From Bacillota bacterium (GTDB lineage Bacteria > Bacillota > Sulfobacillia > JABLXB01), in NCBI GenBank assembly GCA_013178305.1, contig JABLXB010000001.1:552516-616515 (forward strand): a DNA stretch of 64,000 bases, given 5' to 3'. The position numbers and the translations under genes are program-made. The notes under the pieces were generated by a model. It was not told where the DNA came from and searched no databases. It was given only the letters and a program-made list of their open reading frames with translations. Below are positions 16,051 to 24,127 of this stretch, one piece after another (the stretch's first letter is position 1; the number at the start of each line of letters is the position of its first letter).

Positions 16051-17643
16051 ATGGAAACATCAGCAGAGCCGGGAAAGAGGCTCCATGTGAGCGCGTTTGA
16101 GCCAGCCACGTTCGTTGTCAGCGTGGCCATGGCGGCTTTGTCCGGGGCCATATGCATGCAGATCATATCGAAACTCGGGATTACTCCGAACACGTCCATC
16201 ATTGGCGCCGTCGTGGCCATGGCCGTCGCACGCATCCCGCTGAGGTCGTTCAGGGCATTCAGGTCACTGGACCGCCAGAACCTGGTCCAGACGATGACAT
16301 CCGCGGGTGGGTTCGGGGCCGCTAACTGTGTTCTCTTGTCTGTCGGAATACTCTATCTGCTCGGCTACCGGAATCTTGCCGTCCCCATGGCCATCGGGTC
16401 CGCAATAGGAATGCTCGTCGACATGTTGCTCGTATGGCGGACGTACGACACCCCCCTGTTCCCCGCCAGTGGCCCCTGGCCTCCGGGTGTGGCAACCGCC
16501 GAGGCGATCTTCGCCGGCGACGAGGGAGGCAAAAGGGCCCGCAGGCTGCTTGAAGGTATAGTCGCGGGCGTTGTGGGTTCATACTTCAAGCTGCCCATGG
16601 CGGGCATCGGAATTGTATTCATAGCGAATATCTTCGCCATGAGCGCCCTGGGCATCGGGCTGATATTCAGGGGCTACAGCCAGCAGCTGTTCAGCATCGA
16701 CCTGGGTAAGACGTACATACCGCACGGGATCATGATCGGAGCGGGTATCGTATCGCTAATCCAGGCCGCCAATATCATTATCAAGGGATATTCCAGGAAG
16801 GCGACGTCAACGGCCGGAGCGGGCGCCCTCGACGAAGGTGTAACTGTCAGCGCAAGAGCAATCCCGAAGGCCTTTGCGGAATCCGGAGTGCTCTTCGTAG
16901 CGGGTTCGCTGGTACTGGCCGTGGTGTCGGGTGTATTCGCCTCCATGTCGGCAGGCCAGATCTTTGTGTGGGTGGCCTGGGCGTCGTTCTCGGCGCTGGT
17001 CTCCACCGTACTGGTTGGGATGTGCGCCATGCACTCCGGCTGGTTCCCAGGGTTCGCGATCACGGTCATCTTCCTCACTCTCGGGGTGTTCATGAACATA
17101 CCGGCGGTGCCGCTGGCCCTCCTGACAGGCTACGTCACATCCACCGGCCCGTGCCTGGCCGACCTTGGCTACGACCTGAAGACCGGCTGGCTGCTCCGCG
17201 GCAGGGGCAAGAACCCGGCCTACGAGCTTGAGGGCCGCAAACAGCAATTCTACAGCGAACTGGTGGGCGCGATCGTAGCCATGGCAGTCGTCCTGCTGTT
17301 CATGGACATGCATTTCAAGCTCGACCTGCTGCCACCCGTAAGCCGTGTGTTCGCCACGACGATCAAGGCCGGAGCCGACCCAAAGATCATAAGCCAGCTC
17401 GTAATGTGGGCCATTCCAGGGGCAATTCTGCAGGCAATCGGCGGTTCCAGCAAGGCCCTCGGAATCCTGTTCGCGACGGGACTCCTCATAAAGAACCCGA
17501 TCTACGGGATAGGCGTTCTGATGGCGGTGGTAGTCCGGCTCATCATAGGGACCGAACCGATGGAGGTAAGGGAAGCAGGCCTCATCGCGGGCGACGGGAT
17601 TTACGGGTTCGCCAGCGCTCTCTTGAAGACATTTACCGGATAG
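16051..17643 (+). CDS. OPT/YSL family transporter
   Basis: A 530-residue polytopic membrane protein of the oligopeptide/metal-chelate transporter family. Seen: an N-terminal FEPATFVVSVAMAALSG helix, AGGFGAANCVLLSVG, PWPPGVATAEAIFAGDEGG (the conserved loop with WPPG-ATAEAI), GIVAGVVGSYFKLPMAG, and IGTEPMEVREAGLIAGDGIYG at the C-terminus. It likely imports a small peptide or peptide-like compound with protons. ATG at 16051 follows GGAGGGAGGG. It heads a run of seven same-strand genes (racemase family to M29 peptidase) that is consistent with uptake and breakdown of a cyclic or modified peptide. Confidence 0.88.
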   Translation: METSAEPGKRLHVSAFEPATFVVSVAMAALSGAICMQIISKLGITPNTSIIGAVVAMAVARIPLRSFRAFRSLDRQNLVQTMTSAGGFGAANCVLLSVGILYLLGYRNLAVPMAIGSAIGMLVDMLLVWRTYDTPLFPASGPWPPGVATAEAIFAGDEGGKRARRLLEGIVAGVVGSYFKLPMAGIGIVFIANIFAMSALGIGLIFRGYSQQLFSIDLGKTYIPHGIMIGAGIVSLIQAANIIIKGYSRKATSTAGAGALDEGVTVSARAIPKAFAESGVLFVAGSLVLAVVSGVFASMSAGQIFVWVAWASFSALVSTVLVGMCAMHSGWFPGFAITVIFLTLGVFMNIPAVPLALLTGYVTSTGPCLADLGYDLKTGWLLRGRGKNPAYELEGRKQQFYSELVGAIVAMAVVLLFMDMHFKLDLLPPVSRVFATTIKAGADPKIISQLVMWAIPGAILQAIGGSSKALGILFATGLLIKNPIYGIGVLMAVVVRLIIGTEPMEVREAGLIAGDGIYGFASALLKTFTG

Positions 17644-17660
17644 GTGCAACATGTGTTTCC

Positions 17661-17698
17661 GGGGCAGTCAAGCGTTCAATCTGGCGCGGGACTGCCCC
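17661..17698 (+). terminator. Intercistronic hairpin after the OPT gene
   Basis: GGGGCAGTC (17661-17669) pairs with GACTGCCCC (17690-17698) around a 20-base loop, 17 bases after the OPT stop. A short T-rich run follows. It could act as a weak terminator or mRNA stabiliser, as between dctP and dctQ. Confidence 0.5.
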
Positions 17699-17756
17699 CA
17701 TCTTTGCCAGCCGGTAGGCAGCCGGTGCCCGATGCGAACCACTGGGAGGGAGTAAC

Positions 17757-18404
17757 ATCAGGAAGAAGGTAGGTCTCATTAGAGTGCTGACGACCTCCGA
17801 TCCGGACATGCTCAATCTCCACGGAAGGATCATCGAGCAAGCCTATCCTTCGCTCGAGGTGACCTCCCGGTGTATCACCGCGCACCCGGAGGGCGTCCAC
17901 GATGAACTCACGGAAGGCACGGCCTCTCCCCTTGTGGTCGAGCTGGCCCTCGCCTTCGAGCACGAGGGATTCGACGCCGTGGTGGTCAGCTGCGCAGGTG
18001 ACCCCGGCGTCGAGGGGGCGCGACAGAAGCTCCGGATCCCCGTAATCGGCGCGGGCGAAGCGACGGCGGCTCTCGCGCTCGGCTTCGGTGGGAGGGTCGG
18101 GGCGCTGGGCATAACGGCGGAAGTCCCCGCCGCGATGCGAGCCATTCTGAGGGATTCCCTGGTGTCCTCGGCGCGTCCGGCCGGAGTGTACACTACGCTC
18201 GACCTCCTCACGGAAGAGGGGCGCGCTTCAGTCAATGAGGCCGCTCTGAGCCTCAAAAGGGAGGGGGCCCGCGTGATCGCGCTTGCATGCACCGGCCTCT
18301 CCACGATCGGGGCGGCGAGCGCGATCAGGGCAGCAACAGGGCTGAGGGTGATTGACCCCGTGATCGCCGAAGGCCTGTTCGCCTATCACGCCGTGTCATT
18401 CTGA
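17757..18404 (+). CDS. Asp/Glu/hydantoin racemase family protein with apparent ATC start
   Basis: About 215 residues. Both racemase Cys regions are present: AVVVSCAGDPGVEGARQ and VIALACTGLSTIGAAS, with PVIGAGEATAALAL and VGALGITAEVP between them. The family includes hydantoin, aspartate and glutamate racemases. Start problem: the expected first strand RKKVGLIRVLTT is fully in frame, but the codon in front is ATC (17757), placed 6 bases after GGGAGGGA. The first standard start is GTG at 17784, which would delete that strand. I use the ATC as the probable start. Likely role: racemisation of the imported or opened substrate. Confidence 0.8.
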   Translation: MRKKVGLIRVLTTSDPDMLNLHGRIIEQAYPSLEVTSRCITAHPEGVHDELTEGTASPLVVELALAFEHEGFDAVVVSCAGDPGVEGARQKLRIPVIGAGEATAALALGFGGRVGALGITAEVPAAMRAILRDSLVSSARPAGVYTTLDLLTEEGRASVNEAALSLKREGARVIALACTGLSTIGAASAIRAATGLRVIDPVIAEGLFAYHAVSF

Positions 18405-18429
18405 CGCGTGCAGAAAGGAGGGGAGTGCC

Positions 18430-19515
18430 GTGGGCAGACTTGCGTTGAACCAGGACCTTCTCGAAGCTGCGGTACTCGGCGGGGGCTTTTACGGAGGAGG
18501 AGGGGGCGGCGCCCCATCGACAGGAACGGAAATGGGCGGATTGGCCCTGTCCCTCGGTGACCCGTACCTGGTCGACGCCGGGGATGTGCCGGCCGATGCC
18601 GTATTGCTGACGGTATCAGCTGTCGGCGCCCCCGCTGCGAAAGGACGCCACGCTAAGGCCTATCATTACCTCAAGGCCGTTGAACTCCTGCTCAAATACA
18701 CCGGCCAACCGGTTCACGGTTTCATCACGAACGAGTGCGGTGCCCTGGCGACGGTGAACGGGTGGGTCCAGGCCGCGGCGTTTGGGTTGCCCGTAGTGGA
18801 TGTCCCGTGCAACGGGCGGGCGCACCCCACCGGGACGATGGGATCCATGGGGCTGCATCTCGCCCCCGGCTATATGTCGTTGCAGGTGGGCGTCGGCGGT
18901 AGCGTCGAGCAGGGGACCTACGTGGAGGTCTTCGTCAAGGGCCAGATCGAAAAGGCATCGGCCATGGTGAGGCAAGCCGCGGTACAGGCCGGCGGCCTGG
19001 TGGCCGTGGCCAGAAACCCCGTCAGCGCCGCGTACGCCCGCGAGCATGGCGCCCCCGGAGCAGTCCTGCAGTGTGTCAGGGTGGGCCGCGCGATTCTGGA
19101 GGCGGGCAGGCTGTCCCCACTCGCGGGGATCGAGGCTGCGGCGGACGCGGCGGGCGGAGAAGTCGCCTGCAGGGGGACCGTCCTGGCCAAGGATATCGAG
19201 ACTGCGGGCGGCTTCGACGTGGGCAGGGTCGTCCTCGAGGACGGAACGGACCTCGTGTTCTGGAACGAGTACATGACGCTCGAGAGGTCCGGTGAGCGCC
19301 TGGCCACATTCCCGGACCTCATCACGACGATGGACGTGCACGCGGGCCTGCCCGTATCCACGGCAGAGTTGCAGCCCGGCCAGCAAGTGGCGGTCGTCGT
19401 CGTCCGGAAGAGCGCGCTCAGGCTTGGCGCGGGGGTCAAGGATAAGGGTCTTTACAGCACCGTCGAGCAGGTGACGGGCAAAGAGGTCATAAAGTACGCG
19501 TTCGACGAGAGGTGA
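18430..19515 (+). CDS. DUF917 family protein
   Basis: A 361-residue protein of the DUF917 family, in which S-methylthiohydantoin desulfurase has been described. It opens with a Gly-rich LGGGFYGGGGGGAPSTG, continues with GFITNECGALATVNGWVQAA and PVVDVPCNGRAHPTGTMGSMGL, both family hallmarks, and ends in a beta-rich domain. Near-identical neighbours (DUF1177, AroM, racemase family) are seen with DUF917 elsewhere. GTG at 18430 follows AAAGGAGGGGA. It is likely cytoplasmic, acting on a hydantoin- or lactam-like ring; this is inference from family and context. Confidence 0.85.
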   Translation: MGRLALNQDLLEAAVLGGGFYGGGGGGAPSTGTEMGGLALSLGDPYLVDAGDVPADAVLLTVSAVGAPAAKGRHAKAYHYLKAVELLLKYTGQPVHGFITNECGALATVNGWVQAAAFGLPVVDVPCNGRAHPTGTMGSMGLHLAPGYMSLQVGVGGSVEQGTYVEVFVKGQIEKASAMVRQAAVQAGGLVAVARNPVSAAYAREHGAPGAVLQCVRVGRAILEAGRLSPLAGIEAAADAAGGEVACRGTVLAKDIETAGGFDVGRVVLEDGTDLVFWNEYMTLERSGERLATFPDLITTMDVHAGLPVSTAELQPGQQVAVVVVRKSALRLGAGVKDKGLYSTVEQVTGKEVIKYAFDER

Positions 19516-19521
19516 GACTGG

Positions 19522-20475
19522 ATGAGTTTTAATGCAACCCTGAAGGCGTTCGATCTTCTGGACGACCCCAACGTAAACGGGTCCGCCGTCGTCGACCTCC
19601 TGCGGTCGCTGGGAGTGGAGCAGGTCGCTACTACACGTATAGAGGGCCCGCGGGGCTATACCGACTTCGTGAAGGCGGTGATCCCGGGACACTCCGGTAA
19701 AGGTCGCGGCGGGCAATCCCCAACGCTTGGGGTCATAGGGAGACTGGGAGGCATAGGGGCGCGCCCGGAAATGATCGGGTTCGTGTCGGACGGCGACGGC
19801 GCGGCGGCTGCAGTGGGGACAGCCCTGAAACTGGCCTCGATGTCCGCCAGGGGTGACGTCCTCCCCGGTGACGTCATCGTCGCGACCCACATCTGCCCGA
19901 ACGCGCCCACGCAGCCCCACGAGCCGGTGCCGTTCATGGGTTCCCCCGTGGACATGTCCACGATGAATGACTATGAGGTGGCCCCAGAGATGGATGCTAT
20001 ACTGTCCGTGGATACGACCAGGGGGAACAGGATAATCAACCACAGGGGGTTCGCGATATCCCCAACCGTAAAGGAAGGCTACATCCTGCGGATTAGCGAG
20101 GATCTGCTGGACATTATGAGCATCACCACCGGCAGGGCCCCCGTGACATTCCCGATTACAATACAGGACATCACCCCGTATGGAAACGGGGTCTATCATA
20201 TCAACAGCATACTCCAGCCGGCAACCGCCGGCCGCGCTCCAGTGGTCGGCGTCGCCATAACGGCGGAGAGCATGGTACCCGGATGCGCCACAGGGGCGAG
20301 CCACGTGGTCGATGTGGAACAGGTGGTCCGTTTCATAATCGAAGTAGCCAAAGCGTTTGGTAAGGGCAAGTGCCGCTTCTTCGATCCGGATGAGTTCAAG
20401 AGAATGCTCGCGCTCTATGGTCCGATGAACCACCTGCAGACGCTCGGCGGAACGCCCGGGGGAACGGCGGCGTGA
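19522..20475 (+). CDS. DUF1177 family protein
   Basis: A 317-residue protein of unknown function with a DUF1177 pattern: FDLLDDPNVNGSAVVDLLRS, GRLGGIGARPEMIGFVSDGDG, GDVIVATHICPNAPTQPHEP, and MVPGCATGASHVVDVE. The HIC-x-NAP and DGDGA stretches look like a metal or substrate site. It begins 6 bases after DUF917, and its TGA overlaps the GTG of the next gene. The family is usually found with OPT transporters, AroM and DUF917, so it belongs to the same pathway; the reaction is not known to me. Confidence 0.82.
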   Translation: MSFNATLKAFDLLDDPNVNGSAVVDLLRSLGVEQVATTRIEGPRGYTDFVKAVIPGHSGKGRGGQSPTLGVIGRLGGIGARPEMIGFVSDGDGAAAAVGTALKLASMSARGDVLPGDVIVATHICPNAPTQPHEPVPFMGSPVDMSTMNDYEVAPEMDAILSVDTTRGNRIINHRGFAISPTVKEGYILRISEDLLDIMSITTGRAPVTFPITIQDITPYGNGVYHINSILQPATAGRAPVVGVAITAESMVPGCATGASHVVDVEQVVRFIIEVAKAFGKGKCRFFDPDEFKRMLALYGPMNHLQTLGGTPGGTAA

Positions 20476-21299
20476 TTTACCAGTTCACGGTCACCGTGGC
20501 CGAGGCAAAGAGGCTTATAGCCAAGGCGATCGGGGTCATGCCTTCAGTGAAGAAGGCCCTCTCTAGCGGCCGGGTCTTCCTGAAGGGAGGGACCACCGTA
20601 AGCGCCGTTTCCGAGGAGCTCGGCGGCCCGCCACTACGGATCTCCGGGAGGATCTCGCCGTCGGGCACGCGGGCGGCCCTGGAACAAGTAAACGCACCGC
20701 ACTGCCTGGTATTCGAACGGGGCGTGCCGCTGGCGGCGGACGGCCGGCTTGAAGAAGTGGTGTATTCCCTCGGCCCTGAAGACGTGGCGGTGCTGGGCGC
20801 CAACCTGATCGATTCCCGCGGTGGCGCGGCCATGATGGCAGGCGCCGCTCTCGGGGGGCCACCCGGCAGGGTTCTCGCGGGACTCGCGGCCCAGGGCACC
20901 CAGGTTCTGATCGCGTGCGGCCTCGAGAAGCTCTTCCCCGGCTGCATTGAGGACGCAGTCAATGCCTGCGGAAGAAGCAAGGTAGACCGGGCGATGGGTA
21001 TGGCCGTGGGGCTCATCCCGGTTTACGGCAGAGTGATAACCGAGGTTGAGGCCTGCCGCGTGCTGGCCGTCGTCGAAGTCCAGGTGGTCGGGCGTGGGGG
21101 CGTCTCCGGCTGCGAAGGTGGGACCACGCTCGTCGCCGAAGGTGAGGCTGAAGACATCTCGCGGCTCATGGAGATCGTGAATTCCGTAAAAGGAGCGGGC
21201 ACTTCCGGCGTCCCGGAAAGCATGGTCGAATGCAGGCCGGGGTGCGAGTCGTGCAGGCGCCATAGGGCTTGCGCCTACCGGATTTCAAAGGAGCGGTGA
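20472..21299 (+). CDS. Uncharacterised protein with C-terminal Cys cluster
   Basis: I do not recognise this 275-residue protein. The N-terminal half is a mixed alpha/beta sequence with Gly-rich turns (KALSSGRVFLKGG, RISGRISPSGTRAA). The middle has MMAGAALGGPPGRVLAGLAAQ and IACGLEKLFPGCIEDAVNACG, with several Cys. The C-terminus ends CRPGCESCRRHRAC, a C-x3-C-x2-C-x5-C arrangement that could hold zinc or an Fe-S cluster. Translationally coupled on both sides (GTG overlaps the DUF1177 stop; TGATG overlap with AroM), so it is a true member of the OPT cluster. Confidence 0.75.
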   Translation: MIYQFTVTVAEAKRLIAKAIGVMPSVKKALSSGRVFLKGGTTVSAVSEELGGPPLRISGRISPSGTRAALEQVNAPHCLVFERGVPLAADGRLEEVVYSLGPEDVAVLGANLIDSRGGAAMMAGAALGGPPGRVLAGLAAQGTQVLIACGLEKLFPGCIEDAVNACGRSKVDRAMGMAVGLIPVYGRVITEVEACRVLAVVEVQVVGRGGVSGCEGGTTLVAEGEAEDISRLMEIVNSVKGAGTSGVPESMVECRPGCESCRRHRACAYRISKER

Positions 21300-21973
21300 T
21301 GGTTGTGAAACGGGTACTCGGAACCCTTACCATAGGTCAGTCCCCACGAGTGGACCTGATCCCCGAGATGAAGGACATTCTGGGCGGAAACGTCGAGGTC
21401 CTCGAGGCGGGCGCACTGGACGGCCTGACTCTCGAAGAGGTACAGGGGCTATATCCCGGTCCTGACGACTACGTGCTGGTAACCAGGATGGCGGATGGGA
21501 CCTCGGTCAAGATTGCGGAGCGACACATACTCCCCCGGATGCAGGAGCGAATCGACGGGCTCGTCGCCCGGGGGGCGGAAATAATAGCCCTGGTCTGCAC
21601 GGGCGAGTTCCCGCCGTTCCATTGCGACAGGCTGATCGTGAGGCCTCAGCGCGTGCTCCACAACACAACGGCAGCGGTGGCGGGGGGTCTCAATCTGGGC
21701 GTCCTTCTGCCGGACGCCGATCAGATCCCTCAGGGGACCAGGCGCTGGACCGGGGCGGCATCAGCCGTCAGGATCGAGCCGGCGTCCCCTTACGGTCCCG
21801 TCGAGGCCATCGGGCGCGCAGCCGCCAATCTGCGCGAATGGGGTGCACAGCTCGTCGTCATGGACTGCATCGGATACACGCTCGCCATGAAGGATACCGT
21901 GCGCGAGATAACCGGAGTACCCGTGGTGCTGGCGCGGTCGATCGTCGCCAGGGTGGTCGCCGAGCTGCTGTAG
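21299..21973 (+). CDS. AroM family protein
   Basis: A 224-residue protein resembling E. coli AroM. Seen: LGTLTIGQSPRVDLIPEM, LTLEEVQGLYP, a central IIALVCTGEFPPF, RVLHNTTAAVAGGLNLGVLLPD and the C-terminal VMDCIGYTLAMKD with VVLARSIVARVVAELL. The fold is Asp/Glu racemase-like, and two Cys lie in racemase-equivalent places (CTGEF, MDCIG), so a racemase-related activity is plausible. ATG at 21299 follows AAAGGAG and overlaps the previous stop by one base. Confidence 0.85.
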   Translation: MVVKRVLGTLTIGQSPRVDLIPEMKDILGGNVEVLEAGALDGLTLEEVQGLYPGPDDYVLVTRMADGTSVKIAERHILPRMQERIDGLVARGAEIIALVCTGEFPPFHCDRLIVRPQRVLHNTTAAVAGGLNLGVLLPDADQIPQGTRRWTGAASAVRIEPASPYGPVEAIGRAAANLREWGAQLVVMDCIGYTLAMKDTVREITGVPVVLARSIVARVVAELL

Positions 21974-22026
21974 TACGGCGATGTCCAGCATTCGTTTGTG
22001 TATCCAGAGAGGAAGGATGTTTCGCC

Positions 22027-22971
22027 GTGGCCAACCTGCTCGAAGCGTGTAAGGACGTCCTGGTCAAATGCATGGGTCTTTCAGCGGGGGAGCCGACCCT
22101 GATCGTGACGGACACGGACAGGCTCGATGTCGGAAAGGCCCTCTTCGAAGCAGCGGGGAGCCTGGGAGCCGACGCCGTGATGACGGTGATGAAACCCAGG
22201 TTAGTGAACGGAGAGGAACCGCCACCCGGCGTGGCTGCCGCAATGGCAGCGTCAAGGGTTGTCCTCTGCCCCACCTCCAAATCCCTCACCCACACGCAGG
22301 CCAGGGCTGCGGCCGCCCGCACGGGTTCGAGGATCGCCACCATGCCCGGCATTACCCCCGACATGCTTTACGAGGGGGCCATGACCGCGGACTACCGGAA
22401 GGTGAGCGACCTCACTCTCAAGGTCGCCGGCCTCCTGACGAACGCCACGTCGGCGCGCATCGTGTATGAGGGCCGCGTCCTCAGCATGAGCCTCGCCGGC
22501 CGCAAGGCGGTAGCCAGCACGGGGAGGTTCCTGAACCCCGGCGAGTCGGGCAATCTCCCATCGGGAGAAGCATACATAGCCCCGGTTGAAGGCACGGCGG
22601 ACGGGGAAATGTGGGTTGACGGGTCCGTGGCAGGCCTCGGTAAGGTGCAGGGCCCGCTTCTGGTGTCTATCCAGCGGGGAACAGCATCGTCGTTCTCCGG
22701 CTGGGGGGCCCGGGAGCTGGAGAGGATGCTGGCGACGCCCGATGCGAGGAACGTCGCCGAGCTCGGTATCGGGACGAACGACAGGGCGCGGTTGACGGGG
22801 ACGGTCCTGGAAGACGAGAAAATCTACGGCTCCGTCCACATCGCCTTCGGGGACAACTCCACCTTCGGGGGCACGGTGAAGGCGGGCATTCATATCGACT
22901 GCATAATGCTCAGGCCCGACCTATACCTGGACGACCGGCTGGTTATCCGGGCGGGCGAATTCGTCGCGTGA
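22027..22971 (+). CDS. M29 family aminopeptidase-like protein
   Basis: A 314-residue protein like leucyl aminopeptidase of family M29, which uses two metal ions. C-terminal ligands and catalytic residues are in place: AELGIGTND (Glu), DEKIYGSVHIAFGDN (His plus Tyr) and GIHIDCIMLRPD (His-x-Asp). The N-terminal half (EACKDVLVKCMGLSAGE, then PTLIVTDTD) is the family's nucleotide-fold-like domain. The GTG at 22027 preceded by GAGGAAGGA is used. It closes the OPT cluster and may release the free amino acid after ring opening. It is a little shorter than typical M29 enzymes (about 370-410). Confidence 0.82.
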   Translation: MANLLEACKDVLVKCMGLSAGEPTLIVTDTDRLDVGKALFEAAGSLGADAVMTVMKPRLVNGEEPPPGVAAAMAASRVVLCPTSKSLTHTQARAAAARTGSRIATMPGITPDMLYEGAMTADYRKVSDLTLKVAGLLTNATSARIVYEGRVLSMSLAGRKAVASTGRFLNPGESGNLPSGEAYIAPVEGTADGEMWVDGSVAGLGKVQGPLLVSIQRGTASSFSGWGARELERMLATPDARNVAELGIGTNDRARLTGTVLEDEKIYGSVHIAFGDNSTFGGTVKAGIHIDCIMLRPDLYLDDRLVIRAGEFVA

Positions 22972-23062
22972 GTCCTGGACAGGGGCTGTTGTTGAGCGGA
23001 CCGTTCAAGAGTCCCCTCGACAGTAATTCCTCCCGCAGTTGTTACGATGTCTGTTCCGGGCT

Positions 23063-24076
23063 CTACAGCCCCAGCAACGCCACCGCGTTCCCCGAGAGTA
23101 TCGCGGTCTTCTCCCCTTCGGGCGCTTCGAGCCCCCCGATAACCTCGGTACACCTGTACAGGTCGCCTATCTGGTGCGGGTAGTCGCTGCCCACCATGAG
23201 GCGCCAGGCGCCAAGCAGCTTTCGCGCGAAGTCCACGGCAAGCGGCTCGAACGAGACGCAATCGATGTATATCTCCCTTATGTACGAGGACGGCGCCCGC
23301 GAGGCTTTCTTGCATTCGGGGTATGCCGCCCAGCCCCTGTCGAGCCGCTCGGCCAGGTACGGCAGGCAGCCACCGAGGTGCGAGGCTATTAACTTCAGGC
23401 CGGGCACCCTGTCCAGGACCCCGCTGAATATGAGCCTGGCCACGGCGAGCGTCGTGTCCACGGTGAAACCGACCGTTGCCGCAAGCCGGTAGTCGAGGAA
23501 CGCGTCCGATGGGATCGGCGTGGTCGGGTGAACGAACAGCGGCGCGTCGAGCTCTCTTGCCGTCTTGAACAGCTCCTCGTAGGACGGGTCGTCGAGCGTC
23601 TTACCGTTCACGTTGGTGAACAGCGTGCCCCCCTTCAGTCCAAGTTCCTTCACCGCCCGCTCGAGCTCCCTCGCAGACGATCCGGGGTCCTGGAGGGGCA
23701 GAGCCGCAAAGCCGTAGAAGCGGCCGGGAAACCTCTGCGTTATGGCGGCAAAGTCGTCATTCGTCATCTTCGCCAGCCTGATACCCCGCTCCGTCGTCTC
23801 GATGTGCGTCCCCGGAGTGGTGAGGCTCAGGATCTGGGCGCGGATCCCGGCGCGGTCGAGCTCCTCCCGCCGGAACTCGATGTCCCTGTGGCCAGGGACG
23901 ATCACGTTGTAGTCGCCCTCATAAGTGAGGATGTAGTTGCCGTCCTTGTCTTCGGTGACTGTGGCGGCGCCGCGCCCCTTCTTCAACTCCTCCAGGTACG
24001 AAGGCGGGTAGAAGTGATTGTGGACGTCTATGGCGCCGGCGCTCGTGGGCCGCACGGACTTACAGCTGCAAGGCAT
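23063..24076 (-). CDS. Amidohydrolase family 2 protein, ACMSD-like decarboxylase
   Basis: A 337-residue TIM-barrel metal enzyme. Seen: AIDVHNHFYPPSYLE (HxH ligands), PLFVHPTTP (His), LIASHLGGCLPY (His) and MVGSDYPHQIGD (Asp). This set matches the ACMSD/LigW/5-carboxyvanillate decarboxylase group, which decarboxylates or hydrolyses aromatic-like acids. A truncated near-copy of its 3' end is found at 13890-14003. It is convergent with the OPT cluster and 51 bases downstream of nhaC on the same strand. Substrate unknown. Confidence 0.88.
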   Translation of the reverse strand: MPCSCKSVRPTSAGAIDVHNHFYPPSYLEELKKGRGAATVTEDKDGNYILTYEGDYNVIVPGHRDIEFRREELDRAGIRAQILSLTTPGTHIETTERGIRLAKMTNDDFAAITQRFPGRFYGFAALPLQDPGSSARELERAVKELGLKGGTLFTNVNGKTLDDPSYEELFKTARELDAPLFVHPTTPIPSDAFLDYRLAATVGFTVDTTLAVARLIFSGVLDRVPGLKLIASHLGGCLPYLAERLDRGWAAYPECKKASRAPSSYIREIYIDCVSFEPLAVDFARKLLGAWRLMVGSDYPHQIGDLYRCTEVIGGLEAPEGEKTAILSGNAVALLGL

Positions 24077-24127
24077 CGGAAAACCCCCTTGTCTTGGCTT
24101 ACCTGGTGGCCCCTCGACGGTGGCCTC

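Noticed and set aside
18616-20433. A 605-codon open frame antisense to DUF917 and DUF1177
   Set aside because: High GC makes such antisense frames common; composition is His/Arg-rich and no homology is visible, while the sense genes are conserved.
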